The notes beneath the pieces were generated by a model. The model did no database searches, was not told the origin of the DNA, and saw nothing but the letters and a program-made list of their open reading frames with translations. 64,000 nucleotides of DNA from Sphingomonas sp. Ag1 (GTDB lineage: Bacteria; Pseudomonadota; Alphaproteobacteria; Sphingomonadales; Sphingomonadaceae), in contig NZ_LAZX01000094.1 of assembly GCF_000980895.1 (NCBI RefSeq), forward strand, positions 62,001 through 126,000, given 5' to 3'. This document shows, one piece after another, positions 35,478 through 43,973 of this stretch; within the stretch, counting starts at the first letter, position 1, and each line of letters starts with the position of its first letter. A program made the translations under genes and the position numbers.

Positions 35478-36904
35478 TGCTCGTCCTGCTGCCGTTGCTG
35501 GCGATCGCCCACAGTCCTGCGGCTGCTGCGCCCCCCGTTGAGGCGCCGGTCGCCAGTGCGATCGCGCAGGCGGCACAGGGGACGCGGCTGGGGTTGCTGG
35601 TGGTCGACGAGGAAGGGCGCGAGGTGGTCGCGATCCGGCCCGACGAGCGATTTGTCCCGGCATCCAATACCAAGCTCTACACGACGGCGGCGGCCTTTGC
35701 CCTGCTGGAGACGAGCGGCGCGGACGAGGCGGCGGGCGCGAGCGTCCGGCTGGAGGATGGCGACGTGATCCTCAGCGGCGCGGGTGATGCGCGGCTGTCG
35801 AGCGCGGCAGATTGCACGCGCGATTGCCTGAAAGATCTGGCGGCAGCGGTGGCGCAGAAGACGCGGCGGGTGCGCCATGTGATCGGCGACGACACCGCGT
35901 TTCCCGACGAGCGTTGGCCGGCGGGGATGAGCTGGAACAACATGGTCGGGAAATATGGCACCGCCGTTTCCGCGCTGACCATCGACGACAATGAAGTGGC
36001 GCTGTCGGTCGCGCCGGGTGCGGTCGGCGGATCGGCAGTCGTGGCCGGCGACGGATATTTCACGATCGACAACCGGGTGATCACGGTGCCGGCCGGGGGC
36101 AAAAGGTCGATCAGCGCGACACGCCAGCCGGGCAGTGACCTGCTGCGGCTGACCGGAACGATCCCGGCCGGGACGGCGCCATACGAAATGCGGGTGGGGC
36201 TGGACGATCCGGCGCATCGCGCGGCGTGGCTGCTGTCCGGGCTACTCCGCGAGCAGGGCGTGACGGTGACCGGCGACGTGGCGGTGCGGCACCGCCCGTT
36301 GATGCCGGGCGATGATCCCGACGTTCGCGGCACCGCGCCGGCGGCACGCGCGCCGCAGCCGCAGGTGCTGGCCAAGCTGTCGCCGCCGCCGCTGAACGAT
36401 GATTTGATCCACACCAACAAGGTGAGCCAGAACCTTCACACCGAATTGCTGCTGCGGCGCGTCGGCGCGGTGGAGGGCAGCGGATCGGTGGCGGACGGGC
36501 AGCGTGCGGTTCGCCGGGTGCTCGACCGGGCGGGGCTGTCGCCGTGGCAATATGACTTTGCCGACGGGTCGGGCATGTCGAACTACAACCGCGTGACGCC
36601 GCGCGGGACGGTGACCCTGCTGCGCTGGGGCGCGACGCAGAAATGGGGCCCGGCGTGGCGCGAGACCTTCCCGGTGGCGGGTGTCGATGGCACCTTGTCC
36701 AACCGCTTCAAGGGGACGCCGCTCGCCGGGCGGCTGTTCGCCAAGACCGGGACGCTGAACGCGTCAAACGCGCTGGCCGGTTACATGACCACGGCGAGCG
36801 GGCGCACGTTCACCTTTGCGGCCTATGCCAATGACATGCCGGGCGATGTCAGCGCGACCAAGGCGATCGACGCCGCGCTGGTGGCGGTGGCGGAAGCGAA
36901 CTGA
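35474..36904 (+). CDS. dacB: D-alanyl-D-alanine carboxypeptidase/endopeptidase, PBP4 type (S13)
   Basis: 476 residues with a signal peptide (MLVLLPLLAIAHS). The three penicillin-binding motifs are intact: SNTK (Ser64-Lys67), SQN in KVSQNLHTELL, and KTG in LFAKTGTLNASNA. DGSGMSNYNRVTPRG is also family-typical. It trims D-Ala from murein peptides or cleaves cross-links in the periplasm. This would feed D-Ala and shorter peptides to the neighbouring uptake and recycling genes. The start codon overlaps the LysR stop, an unusual coupling of a regulator with a murein hydrolase. Confidence 0.92.
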   Translation: MMLVLLPLLAIAHSPAAAAPPVEAPVASAIAQAAQGTRLGLLVVDEEGREVVAIRPDERFVPASNTKLYTTAAAFALLETSGADEAAGASVRLEDGDVILSGAGDARLSSAADCTRDCLKDLAAAVAQKTRRVRHVIGDDTAFPDERWPAGMSWNNMVGKYGTAVSALTIDDNEVALSVAPGAVGGSAVVAGDGYFTIDNRVITVPAGGKRSISATRQPGSDLLRLTGTIPAGTAPYEMRVGLDDPAHRAAWLLSGLLREQGVTVTGDVAVRHRPLMPGDDPDVRGTAPAARAPQPQVLAKLSPPPLNDDLIHTNKVSQNLHTELLLRRVGAVEGSGSVADGQRAVRRVLDRAGLSPWQYDFADGSGMSNYNRVTPRGTVTLLRWGATQKWGPAWRETFPVAGVDGTLSNRFKGTPLAGRLFAKTGTLNASNALAGYMTTASGRTFTFAAYANDMPGDVSATKAIDAALVAVAEAN

Positions 36905-36948
36905 TCGAATGGCCGGGGCGGGCAGCCCCGGCCGGATCCAACCCGGGA

Positions 36949-37965
36949 TCAGGCGGCGTCGAAGGCGTCGATCAGTGCCTCACCCGTCTCGGGGCGGAGC
37001 GTGAAGATGCCGCTGTCGAAGTGGCGCGTCGGGTGGACGCGGTTGGTGAGCAAGGTCCAGGCGAGGCCGCGATCGAAATCGACCCACAGGCCGGTGCCCG
37101 TGAAGCCGGTGTGGCCGATCGTACCGGGCGAACAGGATTGCCCGCCCGACCAGCCGGGGAAGCGGATTTCCCAGCCCGCCGTGCGGTGTCCCTCCACCGG
37201 CGTCCTGATCGCGTCGAGCATCGCGGGGCTCGCGCCGGTGCCGTCGAGCAGGCCCTGTGCAAAATCGAGCACGCCGTCGATCGTGCCGAACAGGCCGGCA
37301 TGGCCGATCGTGCCGCCCATGGCGGAGCAATTTTCGTCATGCACCTCGCCGACGAGGACGCGCCCGCGCCACTGGCAATATTCGGTCGCCACGGCGGGGC
37401 CCGGCGGTGGGCCCCAGCTGAGGCCGTTGCCGATCGGGAGGGCGTCGATCCCGGCGCCGGTCAGCCGCTCAAGCGCGATGCCCAGCAGGATGAAATTGAT
37501 GTCGGAATAGACCGGCGGGCCGTGGCGCCATTCGCGCTGAAGCACGAAGGCGCGCAGGCGGGCGGGATCATCGCCGTACGTGTAGATCGGCTCCACCGCG
37601 GGCAGGAAGGTGCGGTGGACGAGACAGTCGCGGAAGGTGAGCCGCCGTTCGGGCGCGCCGGCGACGTCATATTGCCGCAGGTCCGGGATCGCGTCGGTCA
37701 ACGGGCGATCGAGGTCGATCCGCCCTTCGTCGGCGAGGCGCAGGATGAAGCTGGTGGTGGCGATCACCTTCGTCAGCGAGGCGAGATCGAACCAATGGTC
37801 GCGGTTCAGCGCCTGTTCCACCGGCACCTTTTGCGCGGCGCCCGTCAGGCGGACAGCGCGTTCGCCGCTTGCCGTGACCAGCCCCAGCGCCGCGCCGGGG
37901 ATCCGCCCTGATGCCACGGCCTCTGCGGCCGGGCGGAAGGCTTGTTCAACAACGGTATCGATCAT
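36949..37965 (-). CDS. Serine hydrolase, beta-lactamase/esterase (AmpC-like) family
   Basis: 338 residues. Active-site motifs are SLTK (Ser63-Lys66) and YSD at 153-155, with HTGFTGTG taking the place of the KTG motif. No signal peptide is obvious at the N-terminus, so a cytoplasmic location is likely. The start overlaps the AmpG stop (ATGA at 37962-37965), so the two are co-translated. In E. coli and Bacillus a similar serine hydrolase gene (yfeW, ybbE) also lies with murQ. Role: perhaps a peptidase or amidase acting on imported muropeptides; this is inference. Confidence 0.88.
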   Translation of the reverse strand: MIDTVVEQAFRPAAEAVASGRIPGAALGLVTASGERAVRLTGAAQKVPVEQALNRDHWFDLASLTKVIATTSFILRLADEGRIDLDRPLTDAIPDLRQYDVAGAPERRLTFRDCLVHRTFLPAVEPIYTYGDDPARLRAFVLQREWRHGPPVYSDINFILLGIALERLTGAGIDALPIGNGLSWGPPPGPAVATEYCQWRGRVLVGEVHDENCSAMGGTIGHAGLFGTIDGVLDFAQGLLDGTGASPAMLDAIRTPVEGHRTAGWEIRFPGWSGGQSCSPGTIGHTGFTGTGLWVDFDRGLAWTLLTNRVHPTRHFDSGIFTLRPETGEALIDAFDAA

Positions 37966-39470
37966 GCGTCATCGTCCGGACGGGAATGGATGCGGGCGAG
38001 CGCGGGGAGGAACACGATGGTCACCACGCTGAGCGCGCCCGAGAGAAGGAAGAAATTGTCATAGCCGATCGCGCCGACGATCGTGCCGCCAGCGCCGGCG
38101 AGGAGGCGCGGGAGCATGAAGGCGAAGCCGGTGAGAAAGGCATATTGCGCGCCGGCGAAGCGCGGATTGACCAGCAGCGACAGGTACACGACGAAGACGG
38201 TGCCTGCGAAGCCGTTGCCGAACTGGTCAAGGCCGGTCGCGACGTAGAGCAGCACCTCATCCACCGGTTGCTGCGCCAGCCATACGAAGGCGAAGTTGCC
38301 GATGCCCGCGAGCAGCGCGCCGACCGCCAGCGCCCATGTCATGCTCCAGCGGGTGACAAGCCAGCCGGCGAGGCCGACGCCGACGATGCTGGAAAGCAGT
38401 GCGACGAGGCTGTCCGCGCGGCCGATCTGGGTGAGCGAATAGCCCAGATCCTTGATCATCGGCTTTGACAGGTTGAGCGCGAGGACGTCGCCCATTCGGT
38501 AGAGCGAGACGAACGCCATCAGCACCAGCGCGCCGAAGCCGAAGCGCCAGAAGAAGTTGACAAACGGGCCGAGCGCGACCGAGCGACGCAAGGCAGAGGT
38601 GGGCGGCGCGCGGCGGATGCGCGGGAGCGCCGCCGCCATCGCGAGGAAGGGCAACATGCACAGGCCGAGCACCCAGGGGGTGACGTTGGAGCCGGCGTCG
38701 ATGCCTGCCCCTTCCGCGGCGCGCAGGATCACCCAGCCGACCGCCATGGTGGCCACGGTGGTCAGCGCCAGGATGATGACGCTCGCCAGGATGCCGGTTG
38801 CGAGCGAGGTGACCCGCTCCACGTCGCGATCATCCGCGCCTCGCATCGCGGCGAGCACAGGGAAGGGCAGGAAAGCGGCGAGCGCGATGGCGAGATAGGC
38901 GAGCGTCCAGCCGCTCCAGTCCGCGAGCAGCAGCGCGCCGCTTCCGGCCGCGACCATCGCGCTGCGATATCCCCACAGGTTGGCGGCGACGATCGGCCCC
39001 TGTTCGTCCTGCGATGGAAACAGCTCGATACGCCAGGCGTCGGCGGCGATTTCGAGCGTGGTGGTCCAGAAGGCGAGCAGCACCGCGAACAGGGCGGTGA
39101 CCGCCAGGCTGCCGTCGCCGGCGGTCAACGCCATGCCGAGCATCGAGGCGAAAATGCCGAGCTGCGCCAGCATCAGCCAGCCGCGCCGCTTGCCATAGAA
39201 GCGCGAGAAGCCGGGGACGGCATAGCGATCGAGCAACGGCGCCCAGACAAACTTCAGCGTCGGCAGAAGCTGCACCCAGGCGAAGAAGCCGATCACCGCC
39301 AGCGCCACGCCATGCGCCTGCAAGCGCAGCGCGAGCACGGTGGAGAACATGTAGAAGGGCAGGCCAGCGGCAAAGCCCAGCAGCCCGTACAACGCCATGC
39401 CGCGCCGGTTGACGGGCGCGCGGGTAATGTCGGCTTGGTCGGGCGCCGCAGCGGCGGCGATATGCGTCAT
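37962..39470 (-). CDS. ampG: MFS permease of the AmpG family (muropeptide import)
   Basis: 502 residues with about twelve to fourteen membrane helices. AmpG hallmarks: GFAAGLPFYMFSTVLALRLQ, then GVALAVIGFFAWVQ, KFVWAPLLDRYAVPGF and GKRRGWLMLAQLG. AmpG imports GlcNAc-anhydroMurNAc peptides released from the wall. It starts at ATG 39470, divergent from the sugar kinase gene with 127 bases between, and is coupled to the downstream serine hydrolase. Beta-lactamase induction through AmpR is not indicated, since no ampR is here. Confidence 0.92.
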   Translation of the reverse strand: MTHIAAAAAPDQADITRAPVNRRGMALYGLLGFAAGLPFYMFSTVLALRLQAHGVALAVIGFFAWVQLLPTLKFVWAPLLDRYAVPGFSRFYGKRRGWLMLAQLGIFASMLGMALTAGDGSLAVTALFAVLLAFWTTTLEIAADAWRIELFPSQDEQGPIVAANLWGYRSAMVAAGSGALLLADWSGWTLAYLAIALAAFLPFPVLAAMRGADDRDVERVTSLATGILASVIILALTTVATMAVGWVILRAAEGAGIDAGSNVTPWVLGLCMLPFLAMAAALPRIRRAPPTSALRRSVALGPFVNFFWRFGFGALVLMAFVSLYRMGDVLALNLSKPMIKDLGYSLTQIGRADSLVALLSSIVGVGLAGWLVTRWSMTWALAVGALLAGIGNFAFVWLAQQPVDEVLLYVATGLDQFGNGFAGTVFVVYLSLLVNPRFAGAQYAFLTGFAFMLPRLLAGAGGTIVGAIGYDNFFLLSGALSVVTIVFLPALARIHSRPDDDA

Positions 39471-39597
39471 GGCGGGATCGTTCTACGCGACGGCGCTCGC
39501 GTCAATCCCGCGACACGCCCGATAGGCGGGCTGCATCACTGGCGGTTATACCGGCGGGGTCAAAGGGAATGGGCCCTCGTGCCCCGGGAGAGACACA

Positions 39598-40494
39598 TTG
39601 CCCGCCATGGTAAAATGGTATCTCGGCATCGATGCGGGCGGCAGTCATTGCCGCGCGCGGTTGGTGGATCCGACCGGACGGGTGGTCGGCACGGGTCACA
39701 GCGGCCCGGCCAGCACGCGCCTTGGCATGGAGGCGGTGCGCGCCGCGCTTGAAGAGGTCATCGACCAGGCGATGGCGGCGGCGGGACTGACCGGCGAGGC
39801 GCGCGCCGATGTGGCGGCAGGGGTCGGCATCGCGGGGATATCCCGATCGGGCAGCGAGGCCGCGCTCCAGGCGATGCCGCTTGGCCTGGGCCAGGTCGCC
39901 TGGACGTCCGACGCGGTAATCGCGAATATCGGTGCGCATGACGGGGGCGACGGCGCGACGCTGATCCTGGGCACTGGCAGCATCGCTCAGCTTCGCGTCG
40001 GTGGGGAGGATTCCTCGATCGGCGGATATGGCTTTCCGATTTCAGACGAGGGGAGCGGCGCGGCGCTGGGCCTGTCGGCGATGCGCCATGCGTTGCGCGC
40101 GCTGGACGGGCGCAGCGAGCGTACGCCGCTGACCCGTGCGATCACCGCGCGCTTCGACGAAGCGATCCCGCGCGCGATCGCCTGGATGGATCAGGCGGGG
40201 CCGGCAGATTACGCCGCGCTGGCGCCGATCGTGATCGACTATGCCGAGCGGGACGATGCGATTGCGCGGTCGATCGTGACCGATGCGGTGGGGCATGTGG
40301 AGTGTTTCATCGACACGATCTTTGCGCGTGGCGCGCCCGCCTGCGCGCTGCTCGGCGGGCTTGCCCCGCATCTTCGTCCGTGGCTGCGCGAGCGCACGTC
40401 CGCCAGACTGAGCGAGCCGAAGGGAGATGCATTGCACGGGGCGTTGCGGCTGGCGGGCTTTGCCGGTGTCTGGGCGGAGGAGCGTCAATCGTGA
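39598..40494 (+). CDS. BadF/BcrA-type sugar kinase (GlcNAc or MurNAc kinase)
   Basis: 298 residues if TTG 39598 is used (GGGAGAG at 39586-39592, five bases before); ATG 39607 is the alternative. Actin-like ATPase fold with LGIDAGGSHCRARLVD as phosphate-1 motif, TLILGTGSIAQLRV and GGYGFPISDEGSGAALGL. Family members include NagK and MurK, which phosphorylate GlcNAc and MurNAc at O6. The next gene, murQ, uses MurNAc-6-phosphate and overlaps by four bases, so a MurK-like role is attractive. Gram-negatives usually use AnmK here instead. Confidence 0.88.
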   Translation: MPAMVKWYLGIDAGGSHCRARLVDPTGRVVGTGHSGPASTRLGMEAVRAALEEVIDQAMAAAGLTGEARADVAAGVGIAGISRSGSEAALQAMPLGLGQVAWTSDAVIANIGAHDGGDGATLILGTGSIAQLRVGGEDSSIGGYGFPISDEGSGAALGLSAMRHALRALDGRSERTPLTRAITARFDEAIPRAIAWMDQAGPADYAALAPIVIDYAERDDAIARSIVTDAVGHVECFIDTIFARGAPACALLGGLAPHLRPWLRERTSARLSEPKGDALHGALRLAGFAGVWAEERQS

Positions 40495-41375
40495 GTACCG
40501 AAACCGCCGATCCCCGTTACACCGCGATCGATCGCTGGCCGGCGACGAGCGCCGTCGAGGCGATGCTGGAGGGGCAGTTGGCCGCGGTTGCGGCGCTGAA
40601 GAGCCAGGTGGCGGCGATTGCTGCCGCGGCGGATGCCGCCGCCCGGCGGCTCGGCGATCACGGGCGGCTGATCTACGCGGGGGCGGGCACGTCGGGCCGG
40701 GTGGCCGTGCAGGACGGCGTGGAGCTGTACCCGACCTACAACTGGCCGCGCGAGCGGCTGCTGTTCCTGATGGCGGGTGGCACGCGCGCGCTGATCGAGA
40801 GCGCCGAAGGGGCGGAGGATGATCCAGAGAAGGCGCGTGACGCCGTCGCCGCCGCCTCGCTGACGCGCGAGGACGTGGTGATCGGCGTCGCGGCGAGCGG
40901 GCGCACCCCCTATACGCTGGCGGTGATCGAGGCCGCGCGGGCAGCGGGCGCGATGACCGTCGGGATCGCCAACAATGCCGGTGCGCCGCTGCTGACCGCC
41001 GCAGAACATGCCATCCTGGCGGATACGGGAAGCGAGATTGTCGCCGGGTCGACGCGCATGAAGGCGGGCACGGCGCAGAAGGCGGCGCTCAACATGTTCT
41101 CGACCACGATCATGGTGTGCCGCGGGCTGGTCCATGCCGGGTTGATGGTCAACATGCGCGTGTCCAACGCCAAGCTGCGCGCCCGGGCGGAGCGGATGAT
41201 CATGACGATCGCCGGGGTTGGGGCGGAAGCGGCGCGCGATTCACTCGCCGCTGGCGGGGACGATGTACGGCGCGCGGTGCTGATCGCGCGCGGCGCGACC
41301 GCGGCGGACGCAGCGGCGTTGCTGGCACGTCATGGTGGCAATCTGTCCGACGCGTTGGAGGCGATGCGGGGCTAG
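40491..41375 (+). CDS. murQ: N-acetylmuramic acid 6-phosphate etherase
   Basis: 294 residues from GTG 40491. SIS-domain etherase that splits MurNAc-6-P into GlcNAc-6-P and D-lactate. Signatures: LIYAGAGTSGRVAVQDGVEL with the catalytic Glu region, GGTRALIESAEGAEDD with the second Glu, GVAASGRTPYTLAVIEAARA (split), and GSTRMKAGTAQKAALNM, which is diagnostic. The start overlaps the kinase stop. The end overlaps the convergent regulator by a CTAG palindrome that supplies both stop codons. Confidence 0.96.
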   Translation: MSTETADPRYTAIDRWPATSAVEAMLEGQLAAVAALKSQVAAIAAAADAAARRLGDHGRLIYAGAGTSGRVAVQDGVELYPTYNWPRERLLFLMAGGTRALIESAEGAEDDPEKARDAVAAASLTREDVVIGVAASGRTPYTLAVIEAARAAGAMTVGIANNAGAPLLTAAEHAILADTGSEIVAGSTRMKAGTAQKAALNMFSTTIMVCRGLVHAGLMVNMRVSNAKLRARAERMIMTIAGVGAEAARDSLAAGGDDVRRAVLIARGATAADAAALLARHGGNLSDALEAMRG

Positions 41376-42796
41376 CGCGGGTCGGCGCTGCCCGGAAGCG
41401 CCACCGGATAGGGGGTCAGCGTGGCGCGGTTCTCGTCCGCGGCGACTGCGCGGCCGATCATCGGGAAGGCGCGCTGCGGGCAGGCGGTGCGCTCGCACAC
41501 CTTGCACGCGACGCCGATCGGGGTGGCGGCGGACGGATCGCTGAGGTCGAAACCGCGCGAATAGACCAGCCGATGCGCGTGGCGGATGTCGCAGCCGAGC
41601 GCGATGGCGAAGGTCTTGCCCGGTTCGCCAAAGGCGCCGGCGGTGCGGCGGACGGTGCGCGCGACCCACAGGTACGTGCGGCCATCGGGCATTTGCGCGA
41701 CCTGACGCAGCACGCGGCCGGGCTGGGCGAACGCCTCATACACTTTCCACAAGGGGCAGCTGCCGCCGACGCGCGAGAAGTGGAAGTCGGTCGCCGACTG
41801 CCGCTTGGAGATGTTGCCCGCGCGATCGACGCGGATGAAGAAGAAGGGGACGCCGCGCGCCTCGGGACGCTGGAGCGTCGAAAGACGGTGGCAGATCGTC
41901 TCAAACCCGACGCCGAAATGCCGACCCAGCCGCTCGATATCATAGGCCTGCGCCTCCGCGGTGGCGAGGAAGTCGGCATAGGGGAGGAGCAGCGCGCCGG
42001 CGAAGTAATTGGCGAGGCCGATCCGCGCGAGGCGGCGTGCCTCGCTGCCGGTGAGGACGGGGCTGCTGGCGAGATCGTCGATGAGGTCGCCGACCTCAAG
42101 GAAGGCCAACTGGGTCGCCATCTGGAACGCCTGCTGCCCGGCCCGCAGGTCGGGTGAAATGTGGAGGATGCGGGTGTCGGGATCGTAGCGGCGCTGCACC
42201 GAGCCGGGCTGGGCATGGACGACGCGGATGTCGTGCAGCCGCTGGAGCCGCTCGATCAGCCCGGAATGAACCATGCGCGGGGCGAAACCGGCCTCGCGAT
42301 AGAGGCGCTCGGCCGCCTGGTCGAGCGGTTCGATATGGTTGTTATGCGCGTGGAAGAATTCGCGCACCTGTTCGAAGGGCATCCGTGCCGAGCCGCCGGC
42401 AAGCCATTGGTTGCCGAGCTGATCGGCCATCGCCTCGGTCCGTTCGATCATCTCGCGGTGGCGGCGCTGGAGCCCGATCAGGGTCCGTGCGACCGCAGGC
42501 ATGTTGGTGGCGAGTTCGCGGATTTCGGCGAGCGAGATCGGCTCGGGCGCCTCGGCGAGGCTGTCGCGCAGTTCGGTGATGAGGCGGGCTTCCTCATCCT
42601 CGGAGAAAAGCTGCACGTCGATGCCGAAGACGGCGTTGATCTTCAGCAGCACCGGCATGGTGAGCGGGCGCTGGTTCTGCTCGATCTGATTGAGGTAGCT
42701 GGTCGAGATCCCCAGCGCATGGGCGAGCTCGACCTGCTTCAGCCGACGTTCCTCGCGCAGCCGCCGCAGCCGCACGCCCATGAAGGTTTTCCGCAT
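41372..42796 (-). CDS. Short-chain acyl-CoA regulator of the RamB/MccR type (XRE HTH, IrrE-like, DUF2083)
   Basis: 474 residues. N-terminal XRE helix-turn-helix: KQVELAHALGISTSYLNQIE. A middle region resembles the ImmA/IrrE-type domain. The C-terminal DUF2083 domain contains GGSCPLW and the cysteine cluster CKVCERTACPQRAFP, probably binding a metal or Fe-S cluster. Proteins of this architecture control methylcitrate, glyoxylate or ethylmalonyl-CoA genes in response to acyl-CoA. It lies directly downstream of acnD-prpF-prpC-prpB on the same strand, so it is the likely regulator of propionate use here. Confidence 0.9.
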   Translation of the reverse strand: MRKTFMGVRLRRLREERRLKQVELAHALGISTSYLNQIEQNQRPLTMPVLLKINAVFGIDVQLFSEDEEARLITELRDSLAEAPEPISLAEIRELATNMPAVARTLIGLQRRHREMIERTEAMADQLGNQWLAGGSARMPFEQVREFFHAHNNHIEPLDQAAERLYREAGFAPRMVHSGLIERLQRLHDIRVVHAQPGSVQRRYDPDTRILHISPDLRAGQQAFQMATQLAFLEVGDLIDDLASSPVLTGSEARRLARIGLANYFAGALLLPYADFLATAEAQAYDIERLGRHFGVGFETICHRLSTLQRPEARGVPFFFIRVDRAGNISKRQSATDFHFSRVGGSCPLWKVYEAFAQPGRVLRQVAQMPDGRTYLWVARTVRRTAGAFGEPGKTFAIALGCDIRHAHRLVYSRGFDLSDPSAATPIGVACKVCERTACPQRAFPMIGRAVAADENRATLTPYPVALPGSADPR

Positions 42797-42803
42797 GTGC
42801 GCC

Positions 42804-42884
42804 TTTGCACCTTTCGCATCCAGCGGCCGGCGGGGAGCCAGCGTTACCGGATGGGGAGCTTAGCGCCTTGCGGATGTTGCGAAA
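42804..42884. promoter_or_regulatory. TTTGCA / TTTCGCA / TGCGAAA elements upstream of the regulator gene
   Basis: TTTGCAC at 42804-42810 and TTTCGCA at 42812-42818 lie just before the regulator start. The inverted copy TGCGAAA is at 42878-42884. A similar pair, TTTCGC and TTTTGCA, occurs at 43896-43910 before prpB. These resemble TTTGCAAA-type sites used by RamB relatives. Candidate operators only. Confidence 0.35.
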
Positions 42885-42935
42885 AGGCAGGTGTCTGCCC
42901 GGCCGGCGCGTGGCCAGCCGGGTGGACGAGAGGGA

Positions 42936-43856
42936 TCAGCCCTCCTGCGGCATCACCGGCACCACCGTCTTGATGATGCTGGCGTCGAGTTCCTCGAAAT
43001 CGTGCAGGCCGATCGTGTCGTACAGCTCCTGACGGGTCTGCATCCGGTCGACGTACTTGTGCGTGCCGCCATGTTCCTTGATCGAGGCGTAGAGCTCTGC
43101 CTGCGCCTTGTTGGCGACGCGCAAGCTGGAAACCGGCCAGATCACCATCTTGTAGCCCATCTCCTCGAATTCCTTCGCGGTGTAGAAGGGCGTCTTGCCG
43201 AATTCGGTCATGTTGGCGAGCAGCGGCACGTTCGGCATCGCCTTGGCGAACTTCTCGAACATCTCGCGGGTGTTGAGCGCCTCGGGGAAGATTGCGTCGG
43301 CGCCGGCGTCGACATACATCTTGGCGCGCTCGACGGCGGCGTCGAAGCCCTCAACGCCGGCGGCGTCGGTGCGGGCGACGATGACGATGTCGCGTGCGGC
43401 CTTCTTCGCGGCGGCAACCTTGGTCGCCATGTCCATCGCCGAGACGAGGTTCTTGCCGTTCAGGTGGCCGCACTTCTTCGGCAGGATCTGGTCCTCGAGG
43501 TGGACGGCGCCGGCGCCGGCATCCTCGAAGGTGCGCACCATGTGCATGACGTTGAGCGCTTCGCCATAGCCGGTGTCGCCGTCGACGAGCAGCGGCAGGC
43601 CCGACGAGCGGACGATCTGGCGGATGAAGAAGGCGACTTCATCGACGGTGATGATGCCGAGATCAGGGAGGCCCATCGAGGCGGTCATCGCCGCGCCCGA
43701 GAGGTACAGGCCGTCGAAGCCGGCGTTGCGCGCCTGGATCGCGGCCTGGCCGTTGTGCGCGCCGGGCAGCTGGAAGATGCCGGGACGCTCAAGGCCGGCG
43801 CGGAAGCGCTTGCCGGCGGATTCGGTGGGGAGGTCGGAGGCGAGGAGGTAAGGCAT
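42936..43856 (-). CDS. prpB: 2-methylisocitrate lyase
   Basis: 306 residues from ATG 43856, behind AAGGA. It cleaves 2-methylisocitrate to pyruvate and succinate, the last step of the methylcitrate cycle. Seen: QLPGAHNGQAAIQARNAGFD, SGAAMTASMGLPDLG, LVDGDTGYGEALNV and the signature LEDQILPKKCGHLNGK with the catalytic cysteine. The KKCGHL loop distinguishes PrpB from other lyases of the ICL superfamily. Transcribed after prpC with a 117-base gap that holds a TTTCGC/TTTTGCA pair. Confidence 0.96.
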   Translation of the reverse strand: MPYLLASDLPTESAGKRFRAGLERPGIFQLPGAHNGQAAIQARNAGFDGLYLSGAAMTASMGLPDLGIITVDEVAFFIRQIVRSSGLPLLVDGDTGYGEALNVMHMVRTFEDAGAGAVHLEDQILPKKCGHLNGKNLVSAMDMATKVAAAKKAARDIVIVARTDAAGVEGFDAAVERAKMYVDAGADAIFPEALNTREMFEKFAKAMPNVPLLANMTEFGKTPFYTAKEFEEMGYKMVIWPVSSLRVANKAQAELYASIKEHGGTHKYVDRMQTRQELYDTIGLHDFEELDASIIKTVVPVMPQEG

Positions 43857-43973
43857 TGTCGGTCCTTGTTTATTCGACGTCTGATTTGGGTACGCTTTCG
43901 CGCTTTTGCAGCTTGGCGCGGCCATTTCTGACGCTGGCCGCGCCTCCGATCCTCTCACTTCGTCAGCGGGCGC

